Positions 1 through 11,399 of a DNA stretch of 64,000 bases are shown in pieces. This stretch comes from Sarcocystis neurona (Eukaryota; Apicomplexa; Conoidasida; Eucoccidiorida; Sarcocystidae): assembly GCA_000727475.1 (NCBI GenBank), contig KL647311.1, positions 306,073 through 370,072 on the forward strand, written 5' to 3'. The notes under the pieces were generated by a model. That model was not told where the DNA came from. It worked only from the letters and a program-made list of their open reading frames with translations, and searched no databases. The translations under genes and the position numbers were made by a program. Every line of letters begins with the position of its first letter. Positions within the stretch are counted from its first letter, which is position 1.

Positions 1-525
1 CTCTGCGGAAGTCGTGAATAGACAGCAGTGGCACTTGCACAGCTGCCGGTCTCCTGCGTCTCACCCCTCCCCCTGCTTCTTCCCTGTCCGAGGCTTCTCC
101 CGCTTCCGCTGCTGTGCGTGAGTCCCCTGCTGCGTGTACAGTTCCCGCTACCCGTGATGCTTCTCCTCTTTCTCTTTCTTCTCGTTCTCCTCCCTCCCCT
201 CCTCCTGCCGGCGCTCCTCGTGCTATCTCTGCTCGTTCTGCTCCTGCAGCCAGGTCAGAGGGCCGCGACGGTTGCTGCGGCGGGTTCAGAAGATCTGGAA
301 CGTAGAAGTTCGGCCTGCCCACCAGGCTGTCTATATTCTCTTCGCTCACACAGCGATACAGGTTATCCTCCGGGTTTTCTCCTTCCCGACGGTACATGTA
401 AACAAAGTGAGGAAGCTGCGGGTTGACCTGAACGTGCAGACCCCTCTCTGCGTAGACGGGATCCCGGTGTCTTCTTCCTTGCTTCGCGCAGAGCTGCTGC
501 AGCTGCTCTGACGGTATCAACTGCC
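1..525 (-). CDS. Gene A, exon running off the left edge
   Basis: The acceptor is a pyrimidine-rich tract ending in CCGCAG. The frame stays open for 174 codons with no internal Met-initiated ORF, so a Met-based ORF search would miss it. It starts QLIPSEQLQQLCAKQ and contains LPHFVYMYRREGENPEDN, then RPNFYVPDLLNPP, before turning into an Arg/Glu/Gly/Ala-rich tail. It accepts the preceding exon (ending in AAA G) in phase 1. No family recognised. Confidence 0.6.
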
Positions 526-3500
526 CTGCGGAAAACCACATGCAGTCGAAAGCGCAGGAAGACTTTCGCAGCAACATAAATACTTTACTCCCTGAGACAC
601 AGACGCTAACTGTCAAACTTCCTTTTCTACAGAATGTAAACGTGTCTCGAGGAGTGTGCGGACACTCGTGAAAGAATGTTGTGCACACTTTGAGTGTGCA
701 GACACTCGTGAAAGAATGCTGTGCACACTGCGGAGTACAAAGCTACACACACACATATGTAAGTCTGGATTTTTACGTATACACAGAGACAAACACACAC
801 ACAGAGGGAAAAAGGGGCTCAGAGGCAAGTGAGTACTGTGCAAGCAGACAGGGGAGGTTGTACGGGAAGACTGCCGCAAATATAGGATTGTTAGAGAGCT
901 GCACTGGCTGAGAGAGAAACACATACAAATAGGACGACAGCTTAGTGTGTAGGAAGTCAGATAAGAAGAACACGTACACAGGTAGTTACAGAAAGAAGCC
1001 AGGCGAATGCGAAGATAAAAATGTAGGGGACACTTTAAGGTATGAAGGAAGCAAAAGATATAGACAGATACATAGACAGGAAGGAACAGAACGAGACGAG
1101 GGGGGACAAACGGTTAGGGTAACAGAACAGTGAATAGAATAGAAGAAAAACCGACAGAGAGGTGCGGAGAGCGACAGATACAGAGGGAGGTAGGGAGACC
1201 GATACAGAGAGATAGAGGGACAGAGAGCGGGATGGACGGACAGACGGGTAGAAAGACGCATCCTGCGATAGATGGGGAAGCAGGTGGACAGAGAGAATGA
1301 AGAGCTAGAGGGTAAGGTAGAGAGAGATGCTCAGACAGAAAGATAGAGAGAGAGTCAGAGAGCGAGTCAGGAGAGGATAGTGGACAGAGGGAGCGACAGG
1401 GAGATGGGGAGGAAAATCTACACAGATAGGCACGTGTAGATAGACAGATAGAGGCCGATAGAGGGAGAGGTATGTAGAGGGCCAAAAAAGCCAACAATGA
1501 AAGAGATACCGATACAAAGAAGTGGACACACCTGTGTAAGTATACGTAGATAGGTTGCCAGATGAAGAGGCAGGTAAACACGGAGGAGAAATACATCTAC
1601 ATATATGTAGCCGGAGGTGGAAACGGCTTCAAAAAGAGGTACAGATCGTGACATCAAGTTAGACAGACGGAGACGGAGAACGTGTGAGGAAACATACTGG
1701 TGCAAATGGCTGTACAGAGATGAGTGCAGCACGTTAGAAAATACAGGCGTATGCACATCTAGTCGTTGGTAGCGCTGGACAGAGAGAGAGACGGCTGCAC
1801 TGCAATTGTACGTTGAGGAAGGAAGAGCGGGGTGCCTGTAGTGGTAGCGTAAGGGGGACGTGGTCGAGAGACGGACAAGTGTCATGATTCCCCCGCTTGG
1901 TCCGTCTAAGTCCACATGTGTATCCTCTTTGTAGCTCTCGTAGTGTCTCACAGGACTTCCTGGCCCACAGCAGCTGCAGTCATCGATCTGAGAGGAGGCG
2001 GCAGCAGCGCTGGCGTTTGGGGGTGTTTGCAGCAGCAGCAGCAGGGGATTGAGGCAGGACGAGTGTAGTCGCAGGCTCATTTGCAGCGGCAGTGTGTAGC
2101 TAGCAGCAAGGCAGCAGACAAGACACAGGGACACTTTCAGGTAAAGAAGCAGAGATGAGCTATCGCGCCAACGGCGGCAGCACGGCACGGGACGATGGCC
2201 CCGAAGACCTGCGTGTGCGGCTACTCGCAGGAGGTCCGTACTGTGGCAAGAAGCAGCTCTAGTGATAGCACAAGCAGGAAGAGATGCAGCAGCACAGAAT
2301 GCAGGGACGGTGGCAGACGCGCACGTGTTCTTGGTAGCCGCAGCAGATGAAGCCGATAGCTGCTGTATCAGCAGCAGCCGAAACGCAGCAACAGTAGCAG
2401 CCGAGAAAGGCCAGCAACACCCGAGAAGCGGCAGCTGCGGAGAGCAAGAGGCAGCAGAAGTGCAAGAGGCGGCAGCGGGAGAGGAGAAGCGGCAGCGGCA
2501 GAGGAGAGGCGGCAGCGGCAGAGGAGAAGCGGCAGTGGCAGAGGAGAGGCGGCAGTGGCAGGTGACGTCAGACTCTTCTTCCCTTACCTTTGAAAGGGTG
2601 ATTGGCGAGGTACTTGACGGTGGTGGTGAGGACATTTGTGACGAACTGGCGAAGGAGAGAATATGTTTCTAGGTTCCGAAAGCTGTCGATGTGTTTCCGA
2701 ATGAAGTAATCTAGGGACACTTCCTTTGCTTCCTTTTGGAAAGCTACAACTGTGTCGTAGTCCAGGCTTACAATGTACGCAGCAAAGTTGCTGCTGATCT
2801 TCGATATTGATGCTGGAGAGAGCAGCTTTTGATGCACGCGCAAAAAGCGCTCCGTGAACAGCGTCAGTCCACTCTTCTCGCTCTCTCCTATAAAGACGAA
2901 GGGAGGACAGTCACGTATTTCCGTGACAGGTGCTGTGTTTGCACATACGTGTGTGTATGTCCACATGGAAAAGACACAAGAAGTCGCATCCGTCTAGAGC
3001 AGGCTTGTGGCAAAGAAAGGGGAGGACGCTGAAGGGATATTTGCGAGAGACAAGGGAGATATATGTATGAGGCGCGCATGTCTATACTAGTATGTATATA
3101 AGGTATCGACGAAATATGGACGCAAGCGCAGGCAGACGTATGTGCCAGGGACGTCACGGACAGAGGGGCGAAGAAATAGGATGCTTGCAGCAGTTCCGGG
3201 TTTCCTCCATACGTCGTCTACCAACCTGTGAAACGGCACTACACACCCGTGGAAGTCTGCCCAAATGATGATAGTCTGTGGGACCCGCTTTTCTTTGACG
3301 AGCTCTCACTTGCGTGGAAATACATATCAATCACACTGCCGATGTAGACGGCGTGGGCTGTGTCTTCTTTGCCGTGGAAGCTCAACTCCTTGATGGCAGT
3401 GAGGAAGGCAGCAAAGACAATCTTGCGGAGGGGCTCCTTGTTTCTTGTGAAGAGCGAAGAAAGGCGCCCTAGTCTGGAAGAAAACCCCGTCGCCGCGTAG

Positions 3501-6481
3501 CCCAGGGCAATAGCCAGTAGCTTCCTATTATCCCTGATATCAGTTAGGTAGAATTCATACAAACTTTCCAAAAGAGTTAGAAAATGCGGAAGACACGTCG
3601 ACGTCTCACCGATTCGCAGACGAGAGCTGTATTTTTTGCTGCTCAACAGTCCTGCAACAAAGCGACAGCGTGCGCATCATCAAAAAGAGGCGTCCCGTGT
3701 ACCAGCAATTTGATTCAAGGAGGTGTTACACACGGAGACAGTAAGGGGCGGACTAGCCAGTGCCTTTCACTACCCCCCTCGGTAGGTGTGTACACATACG
3801 TACGTTTTGATACGTACACACACACGCATACAAGCAAATAAGAAATATACGTGTGTGTACATCTTTGTGTGCTCAGAGGTGGGTCTGAACGCGCCTCAAG
3901 GTCTTCGTATGTGCAGGTGTACTGCCCACGTGAAGGACGTTTAGCTGGATGTGTTGCACAGAAGCCTGGGTTTTGTACAACGGAGAGCTGTCTCCTTGTT
4001 GCTGCACCCACACCGGGGCAGAGTTATTCGATAACAGGAGGAAGAGCAGCAAGCGCCCTTGGAAAGACGTCTCTCGAAAATGAACGCTCGCAGTTGCAGC
4101 CTCGAATATATTTTAAAAAAAGCACAGGCCGGAGCAACAGACAGTCCGCAGCAGCAGCGGCGCTGCCCCACTGCTCAGATGCAGTAGTCATGTACAACCT
4201 CTCTAACTGTTGAAGTGACCCGTACGTACGGATAGTTCCTGACGAGACTACTGGAACGTCGGCTCTCCACAGTCCCCTACTGCAGCCCACCAGCAGCAGC
4301 CGCGCCCATCAGATTGGTGAGCTGCGGGAGCAAGCAATGCTGCTGATTCGAATTTGTATTGATCCGTGCTTCAGGAGTTTTACATATGTGGACGTGTACG
4401 GATATACTTGTAGAGGTGCACGGGGATAGAACCAGACTCGTGAACTTCTGCTTGAGTATCAGCACTGGTGTATAGCTACCCGTTTATACGTGTATACACA
4501 TCGCCGTACAGCTTTACTGATGTAGACTCGTACACGAGTCTGCACGTCAGTGTACACAGTTGTAGAGAGAAAAGTGCATAGGACGACACAGACGTACGAA
4601 GACGCAAGTATATAGGGCTGTTATTGCAAATGCCGGTTCGGCGCACTAAACGCTGTCCGGTCCGTCCTTCGCCGCAGTTGTGCAGTTTCGTTCCTTTCGA
4701 CAGCTGGCCACAGCTGTATACTTCTGCAGGTGACTTCTCTGCTGCATTTTCTTTCCAGTGACGAAGAAGGGAATAGGGCTCTCCCCATCTCGGTTTCCCC
4801 TCGTGAGCTCTGCTGCCTCTTGTGCACATATGTGTGTATATATATGTACGTACACGTGTGTCCACATCGACGATTAGATCTGTAATCTCATATACACATA
4901 TAATGTGTGTACAAGCGTACCTGGAAAGCAAGCTGTGTATATCTAGGAACGTACACGTAGTTAGATACGACAAGAAACACCCCCTTAAGAAGATACGTGT
5001 ACTTGAGTATGTATATATATATGTATATATATATGCGTACAAATATAAGCAGTTCACTGTTCCACACTTTGCAAACAGTATGAAAATATTTCTTCTTGTT
5101 CTCGGCGCGCTGTCTTACGACGGGTGACAGCCTGCACGAGCTCTATTGTTTTCAAGTCTTTGGACTCTCCTGCCCACTGAGCATCCTTGAAGGCTGCAGC
5201 TCGTTGTTGTTCGGCTTCAAGTATATGCGCATTCGCGTCGTGAACGCTGACTCCTTTTTCGACAAAAAGAGACGTGATGCCGCGGAGCGACGCAGAGACA
5301 AGACGGAAAGGCAGGGCGACAGCTGTTAGTAAACTCTGAAGTCCCGCTAAACCTGCCATTCCTGCTGTTATGGCTGCCGAGCCGAAATACCGCCTGTACA
5401 TATCGTTCGCCATATTTCGAAAGCGCTCGCGACGCCCTCTCAGTCGCTTCTGCGGGCCAACGAATGCAACGAAGACAACAGAAACGTGGAGGAAAACCGG
5501 ACGCTCGACAGGAGGAAGATGTAGAGGGAGTAAACGAGAGGCGAATAGCAAACGCTGAGAGGACGACGAGGAGACAATAGTGTTACACGGAGGAACACCT
5601 GTGCTGTAGAATGTCGATGAAAAGACGGACAGAGGAGAAAAGACGGGGGAGGCATGCGGCTGTGTTAGGGCACATAGGATAGATGCGGAACAGTGAGAAA
5701 TAAGGAGGGGGACAGGGACGTGAAACGAAGAACAGAGGTAGAGTAACAGAAGGGAGAAGAGGTAAAACGGAGATACGAGGTACGGAAAAAGAAGAACAGA
5801 AAGGAATGTTGGGAGGGGGAAAACGGGGAAGAAGACGAGGGGCGGAGGAGAAGCGACCAGACGAGGGAAGTTAAACGAGAGTAAGAAAGAGAGCATGGAA
5901 CACATAACGAAAAAAAGAAAGAGGGTGACTCTGGGGTAGAGAGGAAGAAAGAATAAATGCAGGACGTTTGAAAGAACGGCATCCAGATGACGCCAGAGAA
6001 GGGTTTGAAAAAGGCAGTACAAATAGAGTTTAGAAATGCGTGAGGCGAGAAAGAAAAGGAACCTTTTCAGCACGCAGCACAGGCGCTCATAGATGCAAAA
6101 GTACAGATGTGTAGACACTAACGTGCGCACTGTATACATTACAGTACATAGTGGTGTATGTATATATATATATATATATGCGCACACAAACACACACACA
6201 ACACACACCATTTTTTGCCTAATTAATATACTGCGCAAGAGAACAAGCAGTTCCAAGGAGACACGCACGTAACACAATGGCGCACAAATGGATACACACA
6301 GACCTGTACGTAGGCGTGTGAAGACAGAAACGACAGAGACCCCAAAACGTACATATGCGAACTTGTAAATGTGTGTGGGGGAACGTAAACATAGGTGGAG
6401 CAGAGCAAAAGAGCGAAGACTGATATGCAGAGAAGAAGAAGCACCTTCAGTAAAGTAGTGGTAACACGGTTCCAGAGAGTC
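1..6481 (-). CDS. Gene A: unrecognised multi-exon protein, 3' end beyond left edge
   Basis: I do not recognise this protein. Four minus-strand exons (5068-5449, 3310-3651, 2588-2887, 1-525) each have a GT donor and AG acceptor. All three joining introns are phase 1, so one reading frame runs through about 515 residues. A short upstream piece at 6445-6481 also fits in phase. The product looks mostly helical. The first main exon is rich in Arg and has a 40-residue hydrophobic stretch. The two middle exons read as soluble helices without repeats. The last begins with an ordinary conserved-looking segment and ends in an Arg/Glu/Ala/Gly-rich tail. The introns are pyrimidine-rich on the sense strand. 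A membrane-associated or organellar coccidian protein is possible but not shown. The 5' end is not defined; no start codon was assigned. Confidence 0.6.
526..2587 (-). other. Gene A intron, with CTG and pyrimidine-rich tracts on the sense strand
   Basis: Bounded by a GTAAGG donor and a CCGCAG acceptor on the minus strand. About 950-1600 is a gacaga/gagaga purine tract, which reads CTCT on the sense strand. About 1990-2560 is CAG-rich on the plus strand, so CTG-rich on the sense strand. A Cys-rich minus-strand reading near 1870-1995 follows a possible acceptor, but it does not fit the phase of the flanking exons and was not used. The stretch also holds a 47-bp tandem repeat (gtgtgcggacactcgtgaaagaatg-type) around 653-728. 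Confidence 0.5.
2588..2887 (-). CDS. Gene A, internal exon
   Basis: The acceptor TTTATAG and donor CAAAG/GTAAGG are both strong. The exon gives 99 codons of ordinary, non-repetitive protein, including FLRVHQKLLSPASISKISS and a C-terminal stretch YSLLRQFVTNVLTTTVKYLA. It is predicted to be helical. Phase 1 at both ends, matching its neighbours. Confidence 0.6.
3310..3651 (-). CDS. Gene A, internal exon
   Basis: The acceptor is TTGTTGCAG. The preferred donor is CGCAA/GTGAGA. A weaker alternative donor 63 bases further on (ACGG/GTGTGT, exon end 3247) is also in phase and would add about 21 residues. The exon encodes helical sequence such as TLLESLYEFYLTDIRDNR and PLRKIVFAAFLTAIKEL. No catalytic motif is visible. 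Confidence 0.6.
3652..5067 (-). other. Gene A intron
   Basis: The flanking exons join in phase 1 across this interval. Weak coding-like readings on the minus strand near 4025-4290 and 4630-4820 could be extra or alternative exons, but no pair of splice sites fits the phase. Short TA and TG microsatellites lie near 3790-3870, 4830-4860 and 5005-5040. Confidence 0.4.
5068..5449 (-). CDS. Gene A, exon with hydrophobic segment
   Basis: The acceptor is TGGCCCGCAG (phase 0) and the donor CAAA/GTGTGG (phase 1). The exon starts with a basic stretch (KRLRGRRERFRN), followed by MANDMYRRYF and the hydrophobic, Gly/Ala-rich segment ITAGMAGLAGLQSLLTAVAL. A charged helix ending in RRKTARREQEEIFSYCLQ follows. 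The hydrophobic segment could span or dip into a membrane. If the gene is shorter than thought, the ATG of MANDMY could serve as the start codon. Confidence 0.6.
5450..6444 (-). other. Probable gene A intron, pyrimidine-rich on the sense strand
   Basis: About 5500-5980 is almost pure purine on the plus strand (gaagaaga/gagaga), so polypyrimidine on the sense strand. It is followed by (TA)n at 6160-6180 and a CA tract. The long minus-strand ORF through it is Leu/Phe/Ser-rich, as expected from a CTTCTC repeat, and is not believed to be coding. Confidence 0.4.
6445..6481 (-). CDS. Gene A, possible small upstream exon
   Basis: A CGCGCAG acceptor and a GAAG/GTGCTT donor enclose 12 codons (TLWNRVTTTLLK) that join the next exon in phase 0. 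This is short and rests only on splice-site and phase fit. Confidence 0.3.
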
Positions 6482-7844
6482 CTGCGCGGGAGTCAAAATA
6501 TCAGAAAACACACGATAGCTCTACTCAACAAAGTGCCCTACGACAAGTAGTCATAACTGAAGCGAACTGGTTTCTAAGAGGACCACGCGTCTAAGGCTCA
6601 TCCGCCAAACTCGCCCTGTTGAGTAAGTACACTTAAGTGGATAAGAATCGGGGAAGATTGACTCGTGTATGTCAGTTCGCATATGTGTACACATGTTACA
6701 ACCGTGTTCTGAATTTTAGACTTACCGGAGACATTTGTGCAATTATTCGTGCATATGAATGCGTCTACGCACATCTATTAGGGCACGTATTCTATATGTG
6801 TGTCCACAGCTTTTTGTCTCCAGACACCCTTCCGTTCGTATACGTCGGACCAAAATAATCTATGTGAACCGCCTGTTCGTTCCATTTCAGGCACCACGGG
6901 AGGTCCTCGCGACTTCTCTTCCTTCTTGTCTCTCTACACTTAGATACACGTAGATATCGAAATATAGCTGCAGCTATTAAAGGAGCTGGAAATGCGAAAA
7001 GTATATGGGTAGCGTGTTAGTGGTTCACACAGTCAGTTCTGCGTCGCCATGCTCTGCAGCGGCAAATCGTTGACAAACGAGCGGGAGCTCCGCCCTTCGA
7101 GGATTTCAAGATCCTGTTGCGTCATTGTTTGCACGGTGCATATGCGCTCTGGTTAAAACTCATCATGTGCCATCGTCCCACTTATCCCACGTAGATTCCC
7201 GGATCTACATGTATAGTAGTGCTCTACCAAGTAGATATTTTCTGCGGTTCACCTGGCTCTGGGGGCACGTATCCTCGATTGCATGCCGCTCGAAAAGCAT
7301 TACCACAATGATGGACCGAGACGTACGTATGTTGCACATGTCGCCAAAAGATTTCGGTACGTACGCGTCACTTCTTCAGTGTCGCTAAACTAAGTCCGAG
7401 GGACTTGGGGAATATAGGCATGACTTGGGCTATATCGGGCTACGTCGGACCGCATTCGTTCACACGTGTACCTGACCTGTGGCACAGTGATACTCTTTTT
7501 GACGTCCTAGTAAAGCGAGTTACGTATGTACACACCATGGGGACATCTGTACCAAGACTCAAAGAGGTAAATTTGTGGATGCGGTTGCATGCGGCGGTGC
7601 CTTCAACTATGGTATATATACATATACGTATTTGTTTATCTATCTGTAGAGCTGCATGTTGAAGGGCCAGTAAGCGTCCGTCGAATGCTCAACTGCATTA
7701 CGCATATAAGCAGAAAAGAAGTTGCGTCCGTCGAATGCTCAACTGCATTACGCATATAAGCAGAAAAGAAGTTGTCTCTTCCCCGCGCCGGTAGCTGCTT
7801 CAACCATCCGAAAGCCTACCCGGAATTGTCAAGGTACATCTGCT
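6482..7844. other. Intergenic, no convincing gene
   Basis: The sequence is balanced in composition and lacks CAG arrays. ORFs of 60-87 codons occur on the plus strand but look like chance. The only structured element is a perfect 50-bp tandem duplication at 7674-7773. Confidence 0.5.
7674..7773. repeat. Perfect 50-bp tandem duplication
   Basis: Two identical head-to-tail copies (7674-7723 and 7724-7773), starting gcgtccgtcgaatgctc and ending gcagaaaagaagtt. The perfect identity suggests a recent duplication. It lies about 70 bp beyond the stop of the neighbouring minus-strand gene. Confidence 0.95.
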
Positions 7845-8681
7845 TCACATCCATCGCCTTACCAAGATGTTTCTAAGAGGCATCCATAGAAGGGCTTTTC
7901 TAAGCTTGCTGGCCAGTTGTTTACTTTTCTTTGTGGCCTCCTCTTCCTTAAAAAAGTCTGCAAGTATTTCTCTTGCGATCTTGTCTTTACGAGTAAGACT
8001 TTTCTCCACCTTAATTGAGTAATCAGGGAGAACTGACACGGTGTATCCCATCCATGTTGCAGGTACAAGGGGGGGGGTTCGGCCTAGGAGCTGTTGACGT
8101 GTGGGCATCTCTTGCTCCGGCAGCTGGTAAGGGCTCTCCTCTCCAGTTACTATTTGTGGTACTGCTCGTGCTGACTGCGGCTCTGGTGCGGGAAGTACCT
8201 CTTCTACCCCTGCGTGTGCTGCCTTTGTTTGTACTGTTGGCTGTGGATTCACCAGCACTGCAGCGGTAGGCTCTGTTGCTATCGCAGCAGAAGCCGCGAG
8301 TAACACACCACGATTCTTGGCTCCCGCGTCCCCTGCATTAGGAGTCAAGTTATTCTGTGTTAGCCGTTCGAGATGTGGAGGGGAAGTCGCGTTAGAAAAG
8401 AGAATGTTCACTGCGACCAGAACAGCAACGAATGCTAGCACCTGTGTGCAAATCCTGCGAGTACTGTTGGCTCCACCACCTGTGAGGAGCCAACATCTCT
8501 GACAAACAACTCGAGAGTCGCCCGGGGGAGAAAGAGGACTTTCTCTCTCATGCCGCTCCCGTGTCCTTCCGCTTTGAGTATTCCTCGTGTGACTACACCA
8601 GGAGTCGCTCGGTTGATGAGCGTCTTTTCCGCCATCTGTGATCTTTGCCGGTGTCGTGCTGAAACTCTCAATAGCGAGCAT
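7845..8681 (-). CDS. Single-pass membrane protein, unrecognised
   Basis: This is a 278-residue ORF starting at the first true ATG; the frame is open about 16 codons further upstream, without a Met. It is too long to be open by chance in this balanced-composition region. The N-terminal 75 residues are polar, Arg/His/Ser-rich and hold a Cys pair (CQRC). One hydrophobic segment follows at about residues 78-95 (VLAFVAVLVAVNILF), flanked by RRIC. A roughly 100-residue Ala/Pro/Val/Thr-rich linker comes next, then a charged Lys/Glu helix (KDKIAREILADFFKEEEATK). The order suggests a type II or signal-anchor topology with the charged domain outside the cytosol; that is an inference. A good donor (CTTG/GTAAGG) lies seven codons before the stop, so this may be one exon of a longer gene. 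An acceptor-like TTTGTCAG near codon 60 is another possible boundary. Confidence 0.6.
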   Translation of the reverse strand: MLAIESFSTTPAKITDGGKDAHQPSDSWCSHTRNTQSGRTRERHERESPLSPPGDSRVVCQRCWLLTGGGANSTRRICTQVLAFVAVLVAVNILFSNATSPPHLERLTQNNLTPNAGDAGAKNRGVLLAASAAIATEPTAAVLVNPQPTVQTKAAHAGVEEVLPAPEPQSARAVPQIVTGEESPYQLPEQEMPTRQQLLGRTPPLVPATWMGYTVSVLPDYSIKVEKSLTRKDKIAREILADFFKEEEATKKSKQLASKLRKALLWMPLRNILVRRWM

Positions 8682-9307
8682 TCTAGCGTCTGCGCGGGGA
8701 AGAAGTTCATGCTTAGTGAATTTCAGCACCTCCTAGTGACACGAGGGCGCTCCTCATCGAGTGGTGAAAAGTTTCTTCAGGGCAGGCTACGCGTACAGGC
8801 AAAATTGCCCGTCTGTGTGCCCGAGATTCCTGTCTCAGGTTAGCGCACAGAGGACTACACCCACACAGTGATGCCAGTGTATCGTTATATCCTTAAGTTG
8901 TTCTTTGGTGCTCGTGTGCAAGCAGTATCCGCCTTTCCACTTGTCTACGTAGACGTAGCGGGGGTGGATGCACATAACTCTTTTGCACTGATGTCTCTCT
9001 TAAGGGGTCGGCAGCTCTGTCACAATGGCGCGATAAGGCAGTTTTCTTATACTGTTACAGCTGCACACTCCGTAATGAGCTGTTGCTTCACAGAGGTAAA
9101 CGGCTTCCACCATTTTTGTAACAGCTGGCCACCAACGTAAGCCTGCCACTGAACTGTTTGGATACATCCGCACTACGCAGAAAATATCTCAGCTGAAGCC
9201 GCCGGCGCATCCCCAGGTGGCCACAAAATCCGTTGCTGTTCGTGTTCTCAACGGTGAAACATTGCGGAAGACCGACGGAAGAAGGTTGTTTAAATGCAGG
9301 CCGTAGT

Positions 9308-9417
9308 AGATCGTCGGCGTGGTGGAACGGATTTACAACGTGCCGAACCGAAGCACTGAAAGTAGGCCGTCGGCGTCATTGAACAAATCTGCAGCGTGCC
9401 CAATCGAAGCACGTGAA
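9308..9417. repeat. Degenerate two-copy tandem repeat, about 57 bp
   Basis: Copy 1 (9308-9359) and copy 2 (9365-9417) share the frame cgtcggcgt...gaacnnatntncaacgtgccnaancgaagcac with scattered substitutions. No coding role is visible. Confidence 0.7.
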
Positions 9418-11138
9418 GGACTCCAGTTCGTCCAGCCTGTAGCCCGTGTTTCTCAACTGCGGCCTCGACAAGCACAAAACGAAGAGTCAGGCCACCTACT
9501 TGAACTTTTACCTACGCCCTCCTCGCAATTGGGACGCCCACGCATTGGTACGGAATGTTACTGGACCACACAAGTGTAATCAGACCAAATCGGTCCACCG
9601 TACAGATGTCGGTTGTCGTGCAGTCAGCCAGGTATTGCGTGCGTTGGGACCCGTAGCGACCGGTGCCGCACCCGCACAAAGCCGGTCGGAAAGGCCTCCC
9701 CCGCGCAGAACGTAAGAGAAGACACGCCAGGAGGCAGAACGTCAAGCCGACACTGGTTGGAGAAATAACCTTGCATTATGGCAACCGGGGACTGCGTGTT
9801 TCACGAAGACTTTGTAGCGACTTGATGAAAAACAGGAGTGGGAGCGGCGCGGCCGGACACGGGTATCCAGAGGCCCGCACCAAGGCTAACCTACCGCTGC
9901 CACCCTGGACGCCGACTATCCCGCCGCCGGCAACGTAAACTACACGTAACAAGCGGCTAATTCGCCATCCCCAGTTTGCCTAATTTCTCCGCTGCCACGG
10001 ACACAAAGTTACGTTAGGTGGCCTGTGCATGGCTCCAACGCCGCTTCTTGACTAGAAGAGAAGAGGTGGACGCTTTCAGAAGCCTTAATATACTTTATCG
10101 TTCGTTCGGCAGAAGCCTGGTCTGGCAGGAGGGGGATACGTGGAAGAAGTATACTGAATGGTAACATATCACACATGTCTTTTGTTTCCACTGTTCAAGA
10201 CAATGTTCTACGTCAGCACGTAACTACCTGGATTGTAATAGACACTGAAAGATTAGCCTCAGTTGTCGGCGGCCCCTGGGCTCGTCCGTCACCTTCGCAG
10301 GGGCATCGGGACTCTGCCGATCCGACCGTGGTTCGGGACAGCTCTGTGGGAACACTGAATGTCTACTGTGAAAACCTGGTTCTTTGGAGAGAACCGGGCC
10401 AGAACGCAGGTATCAAATCCCATAGCTTGGCGTGTGTATAACATCGTGGTGTACTTTATCGTATCCGGCACCTTTAGATGGCTTGGACACCCCCAACACC
10501 GGCATAAAGTGTGATCATACGATTCTCTGAATCTGGCAGGCGGCTCACTGCAACACAGTGCAATGCATATTGTGAAGCAGACCTCAGCTCGCAAAAAAAT
10601 GGATGGCTCTGTAAACGTGGCAACCCGACGCAGACTCGTGCACCTGACAGTGTTCATCTACGTGCACGCATACAGATTAATCAGTAAGTGTTCGTTCAGG
10701 CAAGGTGTACAGATATACGCATACAATGGTTATGCATACCGAATCGCAGGTAAAACGCAGGAAGCTTTGCATTCTCCAAAGTCTTCGCGTGCTTCTCCGG
10801 ATGGCTTACTTTCGGAAATTTCGTTGTCCAGCGCAGAGGAAAAAGATTTTAGGCAGGTCTCGACGAACGTCGAAAACAGTACGGAAGCATAGAAAAAAGT
10901 TTCTTCATAACGCGGACGTCATATCAAATTGTTTCCCCATGCCACCAAGTTGTACAGAGGCTTGTCTGAAAGTTTTCCCTTCTGTCATTGTTTAGGCGCA
11001 TTAGTCAGAAAGGCGGAACCCATGCGCCTTGCGCTGCGTATTTGTTTTCCCCCACGGCTTCCGCAGAACTCTTTTGCCGCGCAACGGTGTAACTGGATGA
11101 CCCACCTGTACTGTCTAACACAGTAAACCTGCACAGCG

Positions 11139-11399
11139 ATGTGGAATATTCCTGTGGACTACGTGAAAGAGTGTCGCAAATGTCGCGTGCCTCACAAATT
11201 GGAGGCTAAGGAAATGCGACGTATCAAGGGACAGGTACGACCTCGCAATATGTTCGACTGTTGTGTGAATGACACAGTTGCCAGAGATTTTTGCAGCGAC
11301 TGTAAGACGCCGGCTTGTTCATCACTTCGCGGAATGGAAGACGTTTGTTTTCCAGCCACAGTGAATAAAGATACAGAGAGAGTGACGGCTGGCCGCTAA
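11139..11399 (+). CDS. Small Cys-rich ORF, doubtful
   Basis: An 86-residue ORF with an ATG start (MWNIPVDYVKECRKCR). It has two CxxC pairs (CRKC and CSDC) plus further Cys residues, which could suggest a small metal-binding domain. The spacing matches no family I recognise. The length is within chance expectation and a minus-strand ORF overlaps its end. It may be a chance frame or a decayed gene. Confidence 0.15.
   Translation: MWNIPVDYVKECRKCRVPHKLEAKEMRRIKGQVRPRNMFDCCVNDTVARDFCSDCKTPACSSLRGMEDVCFPATVNKDTERVTAGR

Noticed and set aside
1870..1995. Cys-rich minus-strand segment (DDCSCCGPGSPVRHYESYKE) after a CTCTCAG acceptor
   Set aside because: It would need phase 0, but both neighbouring gene A exons require phase 1, and they already join directly.
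1418..2635. 405-codon minus-strand ORF
   Set aside because: It crosses the exon at 2588 in the wrong frame and consists of CTG/CTCT-derived sequence. The flanking exons join in phase without it.
5450..6511. Leu/Phe/Ser-rich minus-strand ORF resembling a multi-pass membrane protein
   Set aside because: It is a translation of a CTTCTC-type tract; only its last part (5068-5449) reads like protein and has splice sites.
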